Source: a virus
Strand: one strand, 5' to 3'
DNA: 33,917 bases
IMG/VR virus record: IMGVR_UViG_3300031839_001622
Coordinates: 1 to 33,917 of that record
In this document: positions 13,641-20,425 of the stretch, one piece after another
Layout of the letters: each line of letters opens with the position of its first letter
Numbering within the stretch: position 1 is the first letter of the stretch
Made by a program: the position numbers and the translations under genes
The notes under the pieces: model-generated
Told to the model about the DNA's origin: nothing
The model's input: only the letters and a program-made list of their open reading frames with translations
The model's database searches: none

Positions 13641-14048
13641 TCAGAATGTTGCCATGACGGAAACCGCAACCTGCGCGCGGGCCACGCGCCGTTCCCCGGC
13701 GGCAAGGTCCACGTCCAGGGCCGCCCCGGTCACGAAATCGACAATCCCCCGGATTTCCGGGGACAGACGCAGCGCGTCACGAACAAGCTGGCCGCGCGCG
13801 GCGGCCACGTCCCGGCCGCGCTCGGCCGGGCTGAATTCCATCAGCAGTTCAACACCCACGGTCATTGAAACTTCCTCGCGCGCGGACCCCATCGCCTCGG
13901 GAACCGCGCCGTCCCGGGTGACGGACACCAGGAACGCGCCCAGCTTGTCCGGACGAACAGCGGCTGGATCGTCCGACCAGTCCCGCCAGCCCGGCAGGCA
14001 TTGGGAAACCACCGCCCGGGCGGCGGCCTGAATGGCCGATTCACTCAT
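13641..14048 (-). CDS. Hypothetical protein, tail-terminator-like profile
   Basis: The protein has 135 residues; AAAGGATTTC precedes the ATG. It has alternating helix and strand: AIQAAARAVVSQCLPGWRDW, LGAFLVSVTRDG, VSMTVGVELLMEF, and a C-terminal RRVARAQVAVSVMATF. This resembles small tail terminator or head-tail completion proteins, but the gene lies among DNA-metabolism genes and the match is only by general shape. The usual terminator position before the major tail protein holds other genes, so a displaced terminator cannot be excluded. Confidence 0.45.
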   Translation of the reverse strand: MSESAIQAAARAVVSQCLPGWRDWSDDPAAVRPDKLGAFLVSVTRDGAVPEAMGSAREEVSMTVGVELLMEFSPAERGRDVAAARGQLVRDALRLSPEIRGIVDFVTGAALDVDLAAGERRVARAQVAVSVMATF

Positions 14049-14063
14049 TCTGAAATCCTTTCA

Positions 14064-14081
14064 GGCGGGGAAGGGGCGGGG
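14064..14081 (+). repeat. G-rich intergenic repeat, copy 1
   Basis: GGCGGGGAAGGGGCGGGG lies between the stop at 14084 and the start at 14048. Close copies lie in two other intergenic gaps, at 23140 and 32161. Confidence 0.5.
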
Positions 14082-14083
14082 CG

Positions 14084-14626
14084 TCAGGCCGCGCGCCCGT
14101 GAAAGATCACCGCGCGGTCAATCCGGGGCGGCCCGAAGCGATACCACGCCGCGTTATCCTTGCCGGTTTGCTTGCTCCCCTCGATCCACTTGACCCGGCC
14201 CACGCTCACCACCTCATGCAGCAAGGGCAGGAACGCGGCGGACTGGCGCGTGTGCATCCAATCCGCATCGAACAGCAGCCAGACCGGACCGGCCGGGGCA
14301 AACCGCTGGATAAAGGGGTGAAGGAACTTCCGGTCCCAAGGCGGATTCGTGATGATCGCGTCAGCCTCCCAGGACGCAGCGCAGGGGCCGGGGGACAATT
14401 CCATGGAATCGGCCTGCGCGATCCCGTGGGCGCGTGGCTCAATATCGAAAGCCGCCGCGCATTTCAGCCCGACCGCTTCCAGATGCCGGATCAACCGACC
14501 GTCCCCGGCGCAGGGTTCGCAGAACGTGCGAACGCCGCGCAGATGGGGGACCAGGGGCGCGACAGCCTCGGGTGGCGTCGGGTAATAATCACGCGCCACG
14601 CGCGCGAAATCGGACCGCTTGCCCAT
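14084..14626 (-). CDS. DNA adenine-N6 methyltransferase
   Basis: The protein has 180 residues; CGAGGTGAAAAC precedes ATG 14626. YYPTPPEAV at the N-terminus, FCEPCAGDGRLIRHL as motif I (SAM binding), AFDIEP as motif II, and ITNPPWDR as catalytic motif IV give a class I adenine methyltransferase. It lacks an evident target-recognition domain and has no partner restriction gene, so it is probably a phage-encoded orphan methylase that masks sites on its own DNA. It is the first gene after the late-module terminator and follows the duplicated TTGACT element, so its promoter may be the 14810-14834 element with readthrough of the hairpin. Confidence 0.85.
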   Translation of the reverse strand: MGKRSDFARVARDYYPTPPEAVAPLVPHLRGVRTFCEPCAGDGRLIRHLEAVGLKCAAAFDIEPRAHGIAQADSMELSPGPCAASWEADAIITNPPWDRKFLHPFIQRFAPAGPVWLLFDADWMHTRQSAAFLPLLHEVVSVGRVKWIEGSKQTGKDNAAWYRFGPPRIDRAVIFHGRAA

Positions 14627-14640
14627 GTTTTCACCTCGGA

Positions 14641-14681
14641 AAATGAAAAAGGCCCCGGCCGCATCATGCGGAACCGGGGCC
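14641..14681 (-). terminator. Rho-independent terminator ending the late operon
   Basis: GGCCCCGG (14651-14658) pairs with CCGGGGCC (14674-14681), and an inner CCGC/GCGG stem closes a short loop. On the minus strand it ends in TTTTTCATTTT. It lies between the tail fibre gene and the adenine methyltransferase. It also lies downstream of the TTGACT element at 14810, so it may act as an attenuator of the next operon. Confidence 0.85.
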
Positions 14682-14809
14682 GACCCGCGTTCAGCGGGGC
14701 TTTAGCGCATTGCGCCTTGGCGCGCGTGATCGTCCAGCAATTCGCCTAACGCTTCATTGAAACCCCCTTAAGGGAACCATCCGCACAGGACACCAGAACA
14801 CGAATCACA

Positions 14810-14834
14810 GGGCGGGGGCGGTTCTAAAAGTCAA
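14810..14834 (-). promoter_or_regulatory. Duplicated TTGACT element, copy 1
   Basis: A 25-bp block is exactly repeated at 32982-33006. On the minus strand it starts TTGACTTTTAGAACCG and ends in a C-rich run. TTGACT is a good -35 box; the -10 is unclear (TGTGAT at 19 bases). It precedes the second leftward block. The other copy precedes the late module. Confidence 0.55.
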
Positions 14835-14851
14835 CAGAAAAACGCAGGCGG

Positions 14852-16399
14852 TCAAATCCAGCGCATCGCCAGAACATTGAACCGGATTGCGGGGCCGGTC
14901 CCGGACGGGGTGCAGGCGATGAACGGCGCGAACCGCGCGGCAAGGTTGCTGATCCCAACGTCAGCGCCAAGCCCGTGCAACCCCATGGACACACTTACCC
15001 GCTGGGTTGTCCCCGCCGGAACCGAAATATCCGCATCCGGCAAGGCCGTGCCCCATTGGATAAGGTCCTGGCGGAAGTAATGGCACCCGACCTGCATCAC
15101 GGCCGTGGCGCTCGGGTGATCGTTCCTTATATCAAGGTCAACCACAAGCCGCCGCGTCGGTGAAATCGGCAGCATCTTGCGGGCGAAAATCCGCGTTTGC
15201 GTGTGCGACGGACTGACATAGCACCAGCCCAATTCCGCGTTGTCCTCAATCGTCAAGGGCGTGTCCGCCAAGTAATAGGGTTCGCGCCGGGCATAGGACC
15301 GCTGATCTTGCGACGAAACCAAACCAGTAACCCACCCCAGGCCGCCATCCACGGACAAGTCCGCCGTTGTCGGGTCCAGCTCGACGGGTTTTTGATCCAT
15401 GAACGCCGCGTCAACATATCGCTTTGCAAGGGCGTCCAGGTCCTGGCCCGAGAAATGCAGATCGTCGTTCAGATCGACCGGCTGCAAGCCATCGCTGGAC
15501 GCGATCTTGAACCGGGGAAACGCATCTTCCCGCGTGCCCATCTGCAACCGCCGCAGGGCCGCCGCGTGGCGGACCTGAAACCGGCCGTTTTTCGCGCCGA
15601 CCAGCAATTCCCCCGCGATAATATCGGTTCCGTTGCGCACAATCCGGCCGTTGAACTCGAATCGCTTCAGGACCGTGCGCAGCTTCCGGGCGTAAACCTC
15701 AACCTGATCTTCCTTGTCCGCCTCGCCCTGATGCCAGATCAGATAATCGGCACTTGCGGGCGCGCCGGGAACCAGCGGCAGGGCCGCCGCTAGCTGATCC
15801 ATCACGAATGTGAAAAGATCGGCCTCGCCGGGGACCTGCGCCCATCCATTATTTGCAAGATCAACCGAATTCATAAACGCGGTAATGTGATGCGATCCAA
15901 GGGCGGCCAAGATCAGATAGACCTTGCGACCCGTCCGCCGTTGCAGTTCCTTGCAAAACTGGAATGCAAGGTTGTTCACACCAGCGTTGCCCACAAACGG
16001 GGCCTGCCCGGGCGTTGCAACAACCCACCCCGTCCCGTTCGTCATGGGGGACGCTTGACTATTCCACGCATAGACGTTCGGGTTCACGGACAAATCGCCG
16101 CCCGTCTGGCCGGTCACGGAACGCATATTGGACTGACCCAGGGCCATGACGACCAGCGGCGGGGAAAGGCGGGACCGAATGTCGTCCGCGTCCTCGCGGG
16201 TTTGCCCGGCCCATCCACCCATATCGTCCCACAGGTCCCGGAATTCATCCACCAGCGCGGCGGCCTCTGCATCGCCCAGGTTTGCGACCACGGCCGCGTC
16301 CCACACCGCCGCAAGGCAGCGGTTGATTTCCGCATCATGCGCCGTGACTTGCGCCGCGCCGTTATTGTAAGGCAAGCCATAGACGGGCTTTTTTGCCAT
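14852..16399 (-). CDS. Tail fibre/spike with SGNH acetylesterase domain
   Basis: The protein has 515 residues; GGAGTATGAAGC precedes the ATG. The first 80 residues (KPVYGLPYNNGAAQVTAHDAEIN, then helices) probably attach to the tail tip. An SGNH hydrolase resembling sialate O-acetylesterases follows: block I GQSNM, a central WHQGEADKEDQ block, and near residue 315 DDLHFSGQDLD supplying the Asp and His. The C-terminal 170 residues look beta-rich and may be a trimerisation or binding module. It would remove acetyl groups from surface glycans at adsorption. It is the last late gene and is followed by a strong terminator, a common place for receptor-binding proteins. Confidence 0.82.
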   Translation of the reverse strand: MAKKPVYGLPYNNGAAQVTAHDAEINRCLAAVWDAAVVANLGDAEAAALVDEFRDLWDDMGGWAGQTREDADDIRSRLSPPLVVMALGQSNMRSVTGQTGGDLSVNPNVYAWNSQASPMTNGTGWVVATPGQAPFVGNAGVNNLAFQFCKELQRRTGRKVYLILAALGSHHITAFMNSVDLANNGWAQVPGEADLFTFVMDQLAAALPLVPGAPASADYLIWHQGEADKEDQVEVYARKLRTVLKRFEFNGRIVRNGTDIIAGELLVGAKNGRFQVRHAAALRRLQMGTREDAFPRFKIASSDGLQPVDLNDDLHFSGQDLDALAKRYVDAAFMDQKPVELDPTTADLSVDGGLGWVTGLVSSQDQRSYARREPYYLADTPLTIEDNAELGWCYVSPSHTQTRIFARKMLPISPTRRLVVDLDIRNDHPSATAVMQVGCHYFRQDLIQWGTALPDADISVPAGTTQRVSVSMGLHGLGADVGISNLAARFAPFIACTPSGTGPAIRFNVLAMRWI

Positions 16400-16457
16400 G
16401 CTTCATACTCCGATTTCAGACACGGGGCCGCGCAACCGCAAGGCCGCAGATAAATCA

Positions 16458-16484
16458 AAGGCGGGGCGCAAAGCCACCCCGCCA
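16458..16484 (-). terminator. Possible weak terminator between tail tip and fibre genes
   Basis: GGCGGGG and CCCCGCC (16461-16484) form a 7-bp stem with a 10-base loop, followed on the minus strand by TTTGATTTATC. It could lower transcription into the fibre gene. The T-tract is broken, so the call is tentative. Confidence 0.4.
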
Positions 16485-16498
16485 ACCCATTTTTTGCA

Positions 16499-18694
16499 TT
16501 ACAACGCAGGCGCGCCCGCGCCGGGCGAAAAGTCCGACAGGTTGGCCCATTCATCGCGCGCGCGGGTCCAGTAATATCGCACGTCGCCACTATCCAGGCC
16601 GATTTCGGACGTTTCAATTTCGACATTCGCGCCAGCCTGAAACGGCATCCCGATTTGCGTTGCCGCAAGCGGATTGTTCACCGCCGCGACATACAGCAAC
16701 AGTTCACGGGCGCGCCGATCATTAGATTGACGAATCGTTATATCAATGCGGCCGGAACCCGGGGCAAGGCGTGGGGCGGGCGGGGTTGCGACCGTCGCCG
16801 CCGGTCCCATCGCCATGACCCATTCCGACACCGCCCATTCCGAACGGCCATAAGCCCCGACCGTCTGGACCCGGACGCGGTAATAATGACCCACATCAAC
16901 CCACGGAATGGACGCCGTGAAGATCCCCGATTCATCCGCCGCCGTAACATCAAGCCCGCCGCCCGTTCGCCAGCCGGACGGATCGGACGCGCCATCCTCG
17001 CGCCTCTGCCATTGCCACATATACCCCGACGCCGACGCAGAAGCGGACGCGGACCAGGACGCCAGAACGCCCGGAACAACCGAGTCCCCACTTTGACCGG
17101 CCGCCGCACTTCCCGTCACCATCACGGGGACGGGCGGGGGTTGAACGCGGCCGCGCGCGCCCGTGAAGTCTCCGGGGCGCATGGCTTGTTCCTCGGCCTC
17201 GGGGTTCCATTCCCAAATTTCGTCGGATTCCTCGACCAGCACCGCCGGAAGGCGGACAGTCACGGACGCGTCGTCATTCAGGCCCGCAGCCGGGGAAATG
17301 TTCTGCATCTCATATTTGCGATTCCAGCCCGTATAAGGCGGCGGCAAGTCCAGATCGCAGACCGACCCCGACACCAGGTCAAAGCAATCCGGGAACAATT
17401 CCGCCGACACCTGGCGCTGCATCCGCGACCGCATCACCGCGATTTTTGCCAGCCGTTCGGCCTGCCGGTAATCAATCACGAAATCAAGGTCTAACGTCAA
17501 CCGCTTGGGAACGCCGCCGTCCTCGGCCTGCGCGGCGGGGACGACATAAGCAGGCGTGTCCGCGCTTTCAAAGGCGCGATCCGGGGCGAGGAAACGGGCA
17601 ACCGCTTCCGTGTAAAGATCATCCGACGACCGCCACCGCACCAGATCGACCGGCTGGCCGTCCGTGAAATCCGAAATCGTCTTGACGCTTTCACGCGCCA
17701 CCCCCGGAACAATGCCCAATTTCCCGCCGATGCGGGTGAACCGGGACGCCCCGGCCGCCATCAGCGGTTCTAGCTGATCCTCGATTTCAGCCCCGTCACC
17801 CCACACCAGCACACCGTCGCAGCAATACCGGGGGATCGACCCGAACCCCTTGACGGGAACGGGCTGATCCGCCACGTCCGCCGCCCAGGGAAACGTTTCC
17901 AGCATCAAGTAATCGTCGGAATACGGCCGCAGCGGATTGTTCCGCAGCGCATCCAGGACGATCAGGCCCTGATTCCGGGTGAACCTCTCCACCCCGTCGC
18001 GCGGGTCCAGGACAATCGACCAGTTGCCATCAACATTCAGTGACGGCGGGGTGGCGGGCCATCGCTCTTGGCGATGTTCGTCTTTGCCGCAATGCAGTTT
18101 CGCCCAAAGGACCGTCCGGCCGCGCCACGCATCCGACGCCGTGAAATAGCCCTCTGTTTCATCAATGATCTGGGCCGGGCAAGCCGTCTGATCGCCGCGC
18201 CCGATCCAATATCTGACATGACCATCAAAGGGGGCATTGGTCGCAACCGCGCCGCCAGCCGGGCCGAAATCGAATTCGTCGCCGGTTTTCTCAACCTCGC
18301 GCTTGTCAAACAGCACCGTGAACGGCCCCGCGCTCGGCCTGCTATTCAGCAGGTAGCAGATATACAGGTCGCGGCCCCGAACCGTCCAGGCAACAGGGGT
18401 GCCGGGCGCCCATGTCTTGCCGTAAACAAACCGATATGCGGGCAAGGACGTGGGGCGCGTCAATTCGGACCTGATGGCCTCGCCGCGCGGTTTCTTGCGC
18501 AGCGAACCCACAAGGGCCGAAAGACCATAGGAAACGGCCAGATTGACGACGCCCGAAATCACCGCGAACGCCACCGTCCCCGCCTGCACCCCGAAGGCCG
18601 TGGCGATCGCCAGCGTAACGGGTTCAGCCTCGGCCCGATCAGGGACCAGCGAAAAACCCACGATTGCCGTTGTTATCAGAAGCATTTTCCGCAT
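16499..18694 (-). CDS. Tail tip attachment protein (lambda J-like)
   Basis: The protein has 731 residues from ATG 18694 (AAGGG upstream); the gene overlaps the previous one by 56 bases. The N-terminus has MRKMLLITTAIVGFSLVP, then a long hydrophobic stretch (about 25-65), as in many J-like proteins that begin with glycine/alanine-rich hydrophobic helices. RPTSLPAYRFVYGK, LYICYLLNSRP and a central hub region match J-type tail hub proteins in character. The C-terminal third carries a fibronectin-III-like domain (WQWQRREDG, then YYRVRVQTVGAYGRSEW). It should form the central tip of the siphovirus tail and organise receptor binding with the esterase fibre. Confidence 0.8.
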   Translation of the reverse strand: MRKMLLITTAIVGFSLVPDRAEAEPVTLAIATAFGVQAGTVAFAVISGVVNLAVSYGLSALVGSLRKKPRGEAIRSELTRPTSLPAYRFVYGKTWAPGTPVAWTVRGRDLYICYLLNSRPSAGPFTVLFDKREVEKTGDEFDFGPAGGAVATNAPFDGHVRYWIGRGDQTACPAQIIDETEGYFTASDAWRGRTVLWAKLHCGKDEHRQERWPATPPSLNVDGNWSIVLDPRDGVERFTRNQGLIVLDALRNNPLRPYSDDYLMLETFPWAADVADQPVPVKGFGSIPRYCCDGVLVWGDGAEIEDQLEPLMAAGASRFTRIGGKLGIVPGVARESVKTISDFTDGQPVDLVRWRSSDDLYTEAVARFLAPDRAFESADTPAYVVPAAQAEDGGVPKRLTLDLDFVIDYRQAERLAKIAVMRSRMQRQVSAELFPDCFDLVSGSVCDLDLPPPYTGWNRKYEMQNISPAAGLNDDASVTVRLPAVLVEESDEIWEWNPEAEEQAMRPGDFTGARGRVQPPPVPVMVTGSAAAGQSGDSVVPGVLASWSASASASASGYMWQWQRREDGASDPSGWRTGGGLDVTAADESGIFTASIPWVDVGHYYRVRVQTVGAYGRSEWAVSEWVMAMGPAATVATPPAPRLAPGSGRIDITIRQSNDRRARELLLYVAAVNNPLAATQIGMPFQAGANVEIETSEIGLDSGDVRYYWTRARDEWANLSDFSPGAGAPAL

Positions 18695-19082
18695 GACGCC
18701 AGCCCTTTTCGACGGTTCGCACAAGGGCAAAACCGCGCAACGATTTGCCAGCCCACAACCCCGGCCGGACACAGATTAGAAGCGATGCGCGGCCGCCAAA
18801 TTCAGCCAAGCCGAACCCGCCGGGGGCGTGGCCCGGGACAAGCCCCGCGCGGCGCGCCACACGTTCGGCCCACGGCCTCAAACCACCCTCGGCCGCAAGC
18901 ATCCGGGCGGCCTGCGCGGCCCCCGTATAGCACCGCAGGCCCGTCATGGGGTCACACCCCCACAACGCCGCGAACACGTCACAGGCGGCCGAACAGCAAT
19001 CGCATGGACCCCACGCAAACGGCCGGGACATGACCCGCTCGACCTCGACCATGACGCGTTCAGGCGTCACGGTTCGGGCCAT
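18639..19082 (-). CDS. Tail tip peptidase-like protein (DUF6950/NlpC-like)
   Basis: The protein has 147 residues; GAGGTGACTCT precedes ATG 19082. FAWGPCDCCSAACDVFAALWG resembles the catalytic-Cys segment of the NlpC/P60-like DUF6950 proteins often found just before J in phage tails, and YTGAAQAARMLAAEGGL follows as in that family. A later region (GDx-like glycine-rich FGLAEFGGRASLLI) would hold the second half of the fold, but the catalytic His is not obvious. It may locally open peptidoglycan during DNA entry or act as a structural tip protein like lambda K. Confidence 0.7.
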   Translation of the reverse strand: MARTVTPERVMVEVERVMSRPFAWGPCDCCSAACDVFAALWGCDPMTGLRCYTGAAQAARMLAAEGGLRPWAERVARRAGLVPGHAPGGFGLAEFGGRASLLICVRPGLWAGKSLRGFALVRTVEKGWRHAENASDNNGNRGFFAGP

Positions 19083-19660
19083 AGAGTCACCTCGGCGTCC
19101 GCCTGCGCCGTCAACAGGTGCCGCCCGGCCGTATCGCCGGGAAAGGCGCGTGATTGATCTTCGTCACTATGCGCAACGGCCGACATGGCGCGCCATCCAG
19201 GCCCCGCCGAAAATGTCACGGTCAGGGTGTAAAGAATGAATGTCTGTCCATCATCCCCGACGACCTCGGACCGCAAAACAAGGCCGTCGCAGGTCCCAGA
19301 CACGATGCCGACAGCCCCGATCAGATCGGCCCCGCCCCGCGTGGCCGTGGCACCCAGGTAAACCGACCCGGGGCGGCCACGAATTACCGCGTCCGCATAC
19401 TCGGCCAGTTCGGGAAGGTCGCAGGTCAGGGACATGGTAAATTCCTCGGGGACGCCGCCCATTCCCTCTTGGGGAACGTCTATCGCCCCGAATTTCCCGA
19501 CCCCCTGAAACGTCCGCCCATCCCAGGTGATAGGCCCCGCATTGCCATGCGCCCGAATGCGACCGCCCGGCCAATCAACGTCAACCAGGACGACGGGGAA
19601 GAATGCAGGCCCGGCCAGCGCCGCCAGCAGCGCCGCAGGCGTGTTGCGAATCAAGTCCAC
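19067..19660 (-). CDS. Minor tail protein, tail tip
   Basis: The protein has 197 residues from GTG 19660 (AAAGGG upstream), overlapping the genes on both sides by 10-16 bases. It is beta-rich: PVVLVDVDWPGGRIRAHGNAGPITWDGRTFQG (short pieces FFPVVLVDVDW and ITWDGRTFQGVG), then EFTMSLTCDLPE. Small tail tip proteins that precede the NlpC-like gene and J have this layout and position. I cannot assign it to lambda L or M with certainty. Confidence 0.65.
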   Translation of the reverse strand: MDLIRNTPAALLAALAGPAFFPVVLVDVDWPGGRIRAHGNAGPITWDGRTFQGVGKFGAIDVPQEGMGGVPEEFTMSLTCDLPELAEYADAVIRGRPGSVYLGATATRGGADLIGAVGIVSGTCDGLVLRSEVVGDDGQTFILYTLTVTFSAGPGWRAMSAVAHSDEDQSRAFPGDTAGRHLLTAQADAEVTLWPEP

Positions 19661-20421
19661 ACGTTCGCCCTTTCCCTGAATCCGCCCACCTCATCGGCAA
19701 AAACCTCGCGGAATTTCCATGTATATGACCAGTCACCGGAAAGCGGCTGGACCGCGCGGGGCAAAGGGCCATCGACCCGAAAAACCCCCTCATCCTGGCC
19801 GACCATGTTGACGCGCCCATCAGCGATTTGCGGGACGCGATCCAGCTTCAGAACCACGCCCCCGGAACCGTCCGTCACCGCCTCGCGGATCACGCGGGCG
19901 ACCTCGGACACGGCCGGATTCAAAACGTCATAGATGCGGATGAAATCGCCCGGCCCGGCCACCCGAACACGGCGGGGAAGGCCGGACACCGGCAGAAATC
20001 CCCATTCGCCGGACGCGAACGGCACCCCGCCGCGCACAACCCTGCCCGAATACCACAGCACCGGCAGGGCGTTGGCCCGCCAGCCCAGGGGCGTCCCGTC
20101 CGCGCGCCAGTCCAGCGGTTCCGAATTCATCGCCGCACGGCGGCGGGCGTCGTCCAGATGCCAGTTGATCGGCCCGGATTGCAGGCGGACAGCATGGATG
20201 CCGCCCGCCAGAAAATGTTTCAGCATTTCGCAATATCCAGCCCCAAGACGACCCGACGCGATGGCGGAAACCTCAACCGTTGCGATCCGCCGAACCCGTT
20301 GACTTGCCTGCATCTGATCGCGGCCGGTCAGGGCGGACCGCAGGCGCGCCACGGGGGCGTCCTCGGTCCACTCGGAACCGACCGCGCCGACAGGCGGCCA
20401 CGGGAAAACATCAATCGGCAT
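19651..20421 (-). CDS. Minor tail protein, distal-tail-like
   Basis: The protein has 256 residues; AGGTGAGATC precedes the ATG and it starts 4 bases after the tape measure gene. FPWPPVGAVGSEWTEDAPVARLRSALTGRDQM at the start, many tryptophans (NWHLDD, LDWRAD, LGWRAN) and a GDFIRIYDV segment suggest a beta-barrel tail tip protein. The gene right after the tape measure usually encodes the distal tail protein, so this is the most likely role by position. No decisive motif is visible. Confidence 0.6.
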   Translation of the reverse strand: MPIDVFPWPPVGAVGSEWTEDAPVARLRSALTGRDQMQASQRVRRIATVEVSAIASGRLGAGYCEMLKHFLAGGIHAVRLQSGPINWHLDDARRRAAMNSEPLDWRADGTPLGWRANALPVLWYSGRVVRGGVPFASGEWGFLPVSGLPRRVRVAGPGDFIRIYDVLNPAVSEVARVIREAVTDGSGGVVLKLDRVPQIADGRVNMVGQDEGVFRVDGPLPRAVQPLSGDWSYTWKFREVFADEVGGFRERANVWT

Positions 20422-20425
20422 GATC

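Noticed and set aside
14746-14808. 20-codon GTG frame in the leader before the methyltransferase
   Set aside because: No ribosome-binding site or conserved content could be seen; kept only as part of the leader description.
16499-18772. Longer N-terminus for the J-like protein (start 18772)
   Set aside because: The extra residues lie deep in the upstream peptidase-like gene; ATG 18694 has AAGGG upstream and begins a plausible hydrophobic N-terminus.
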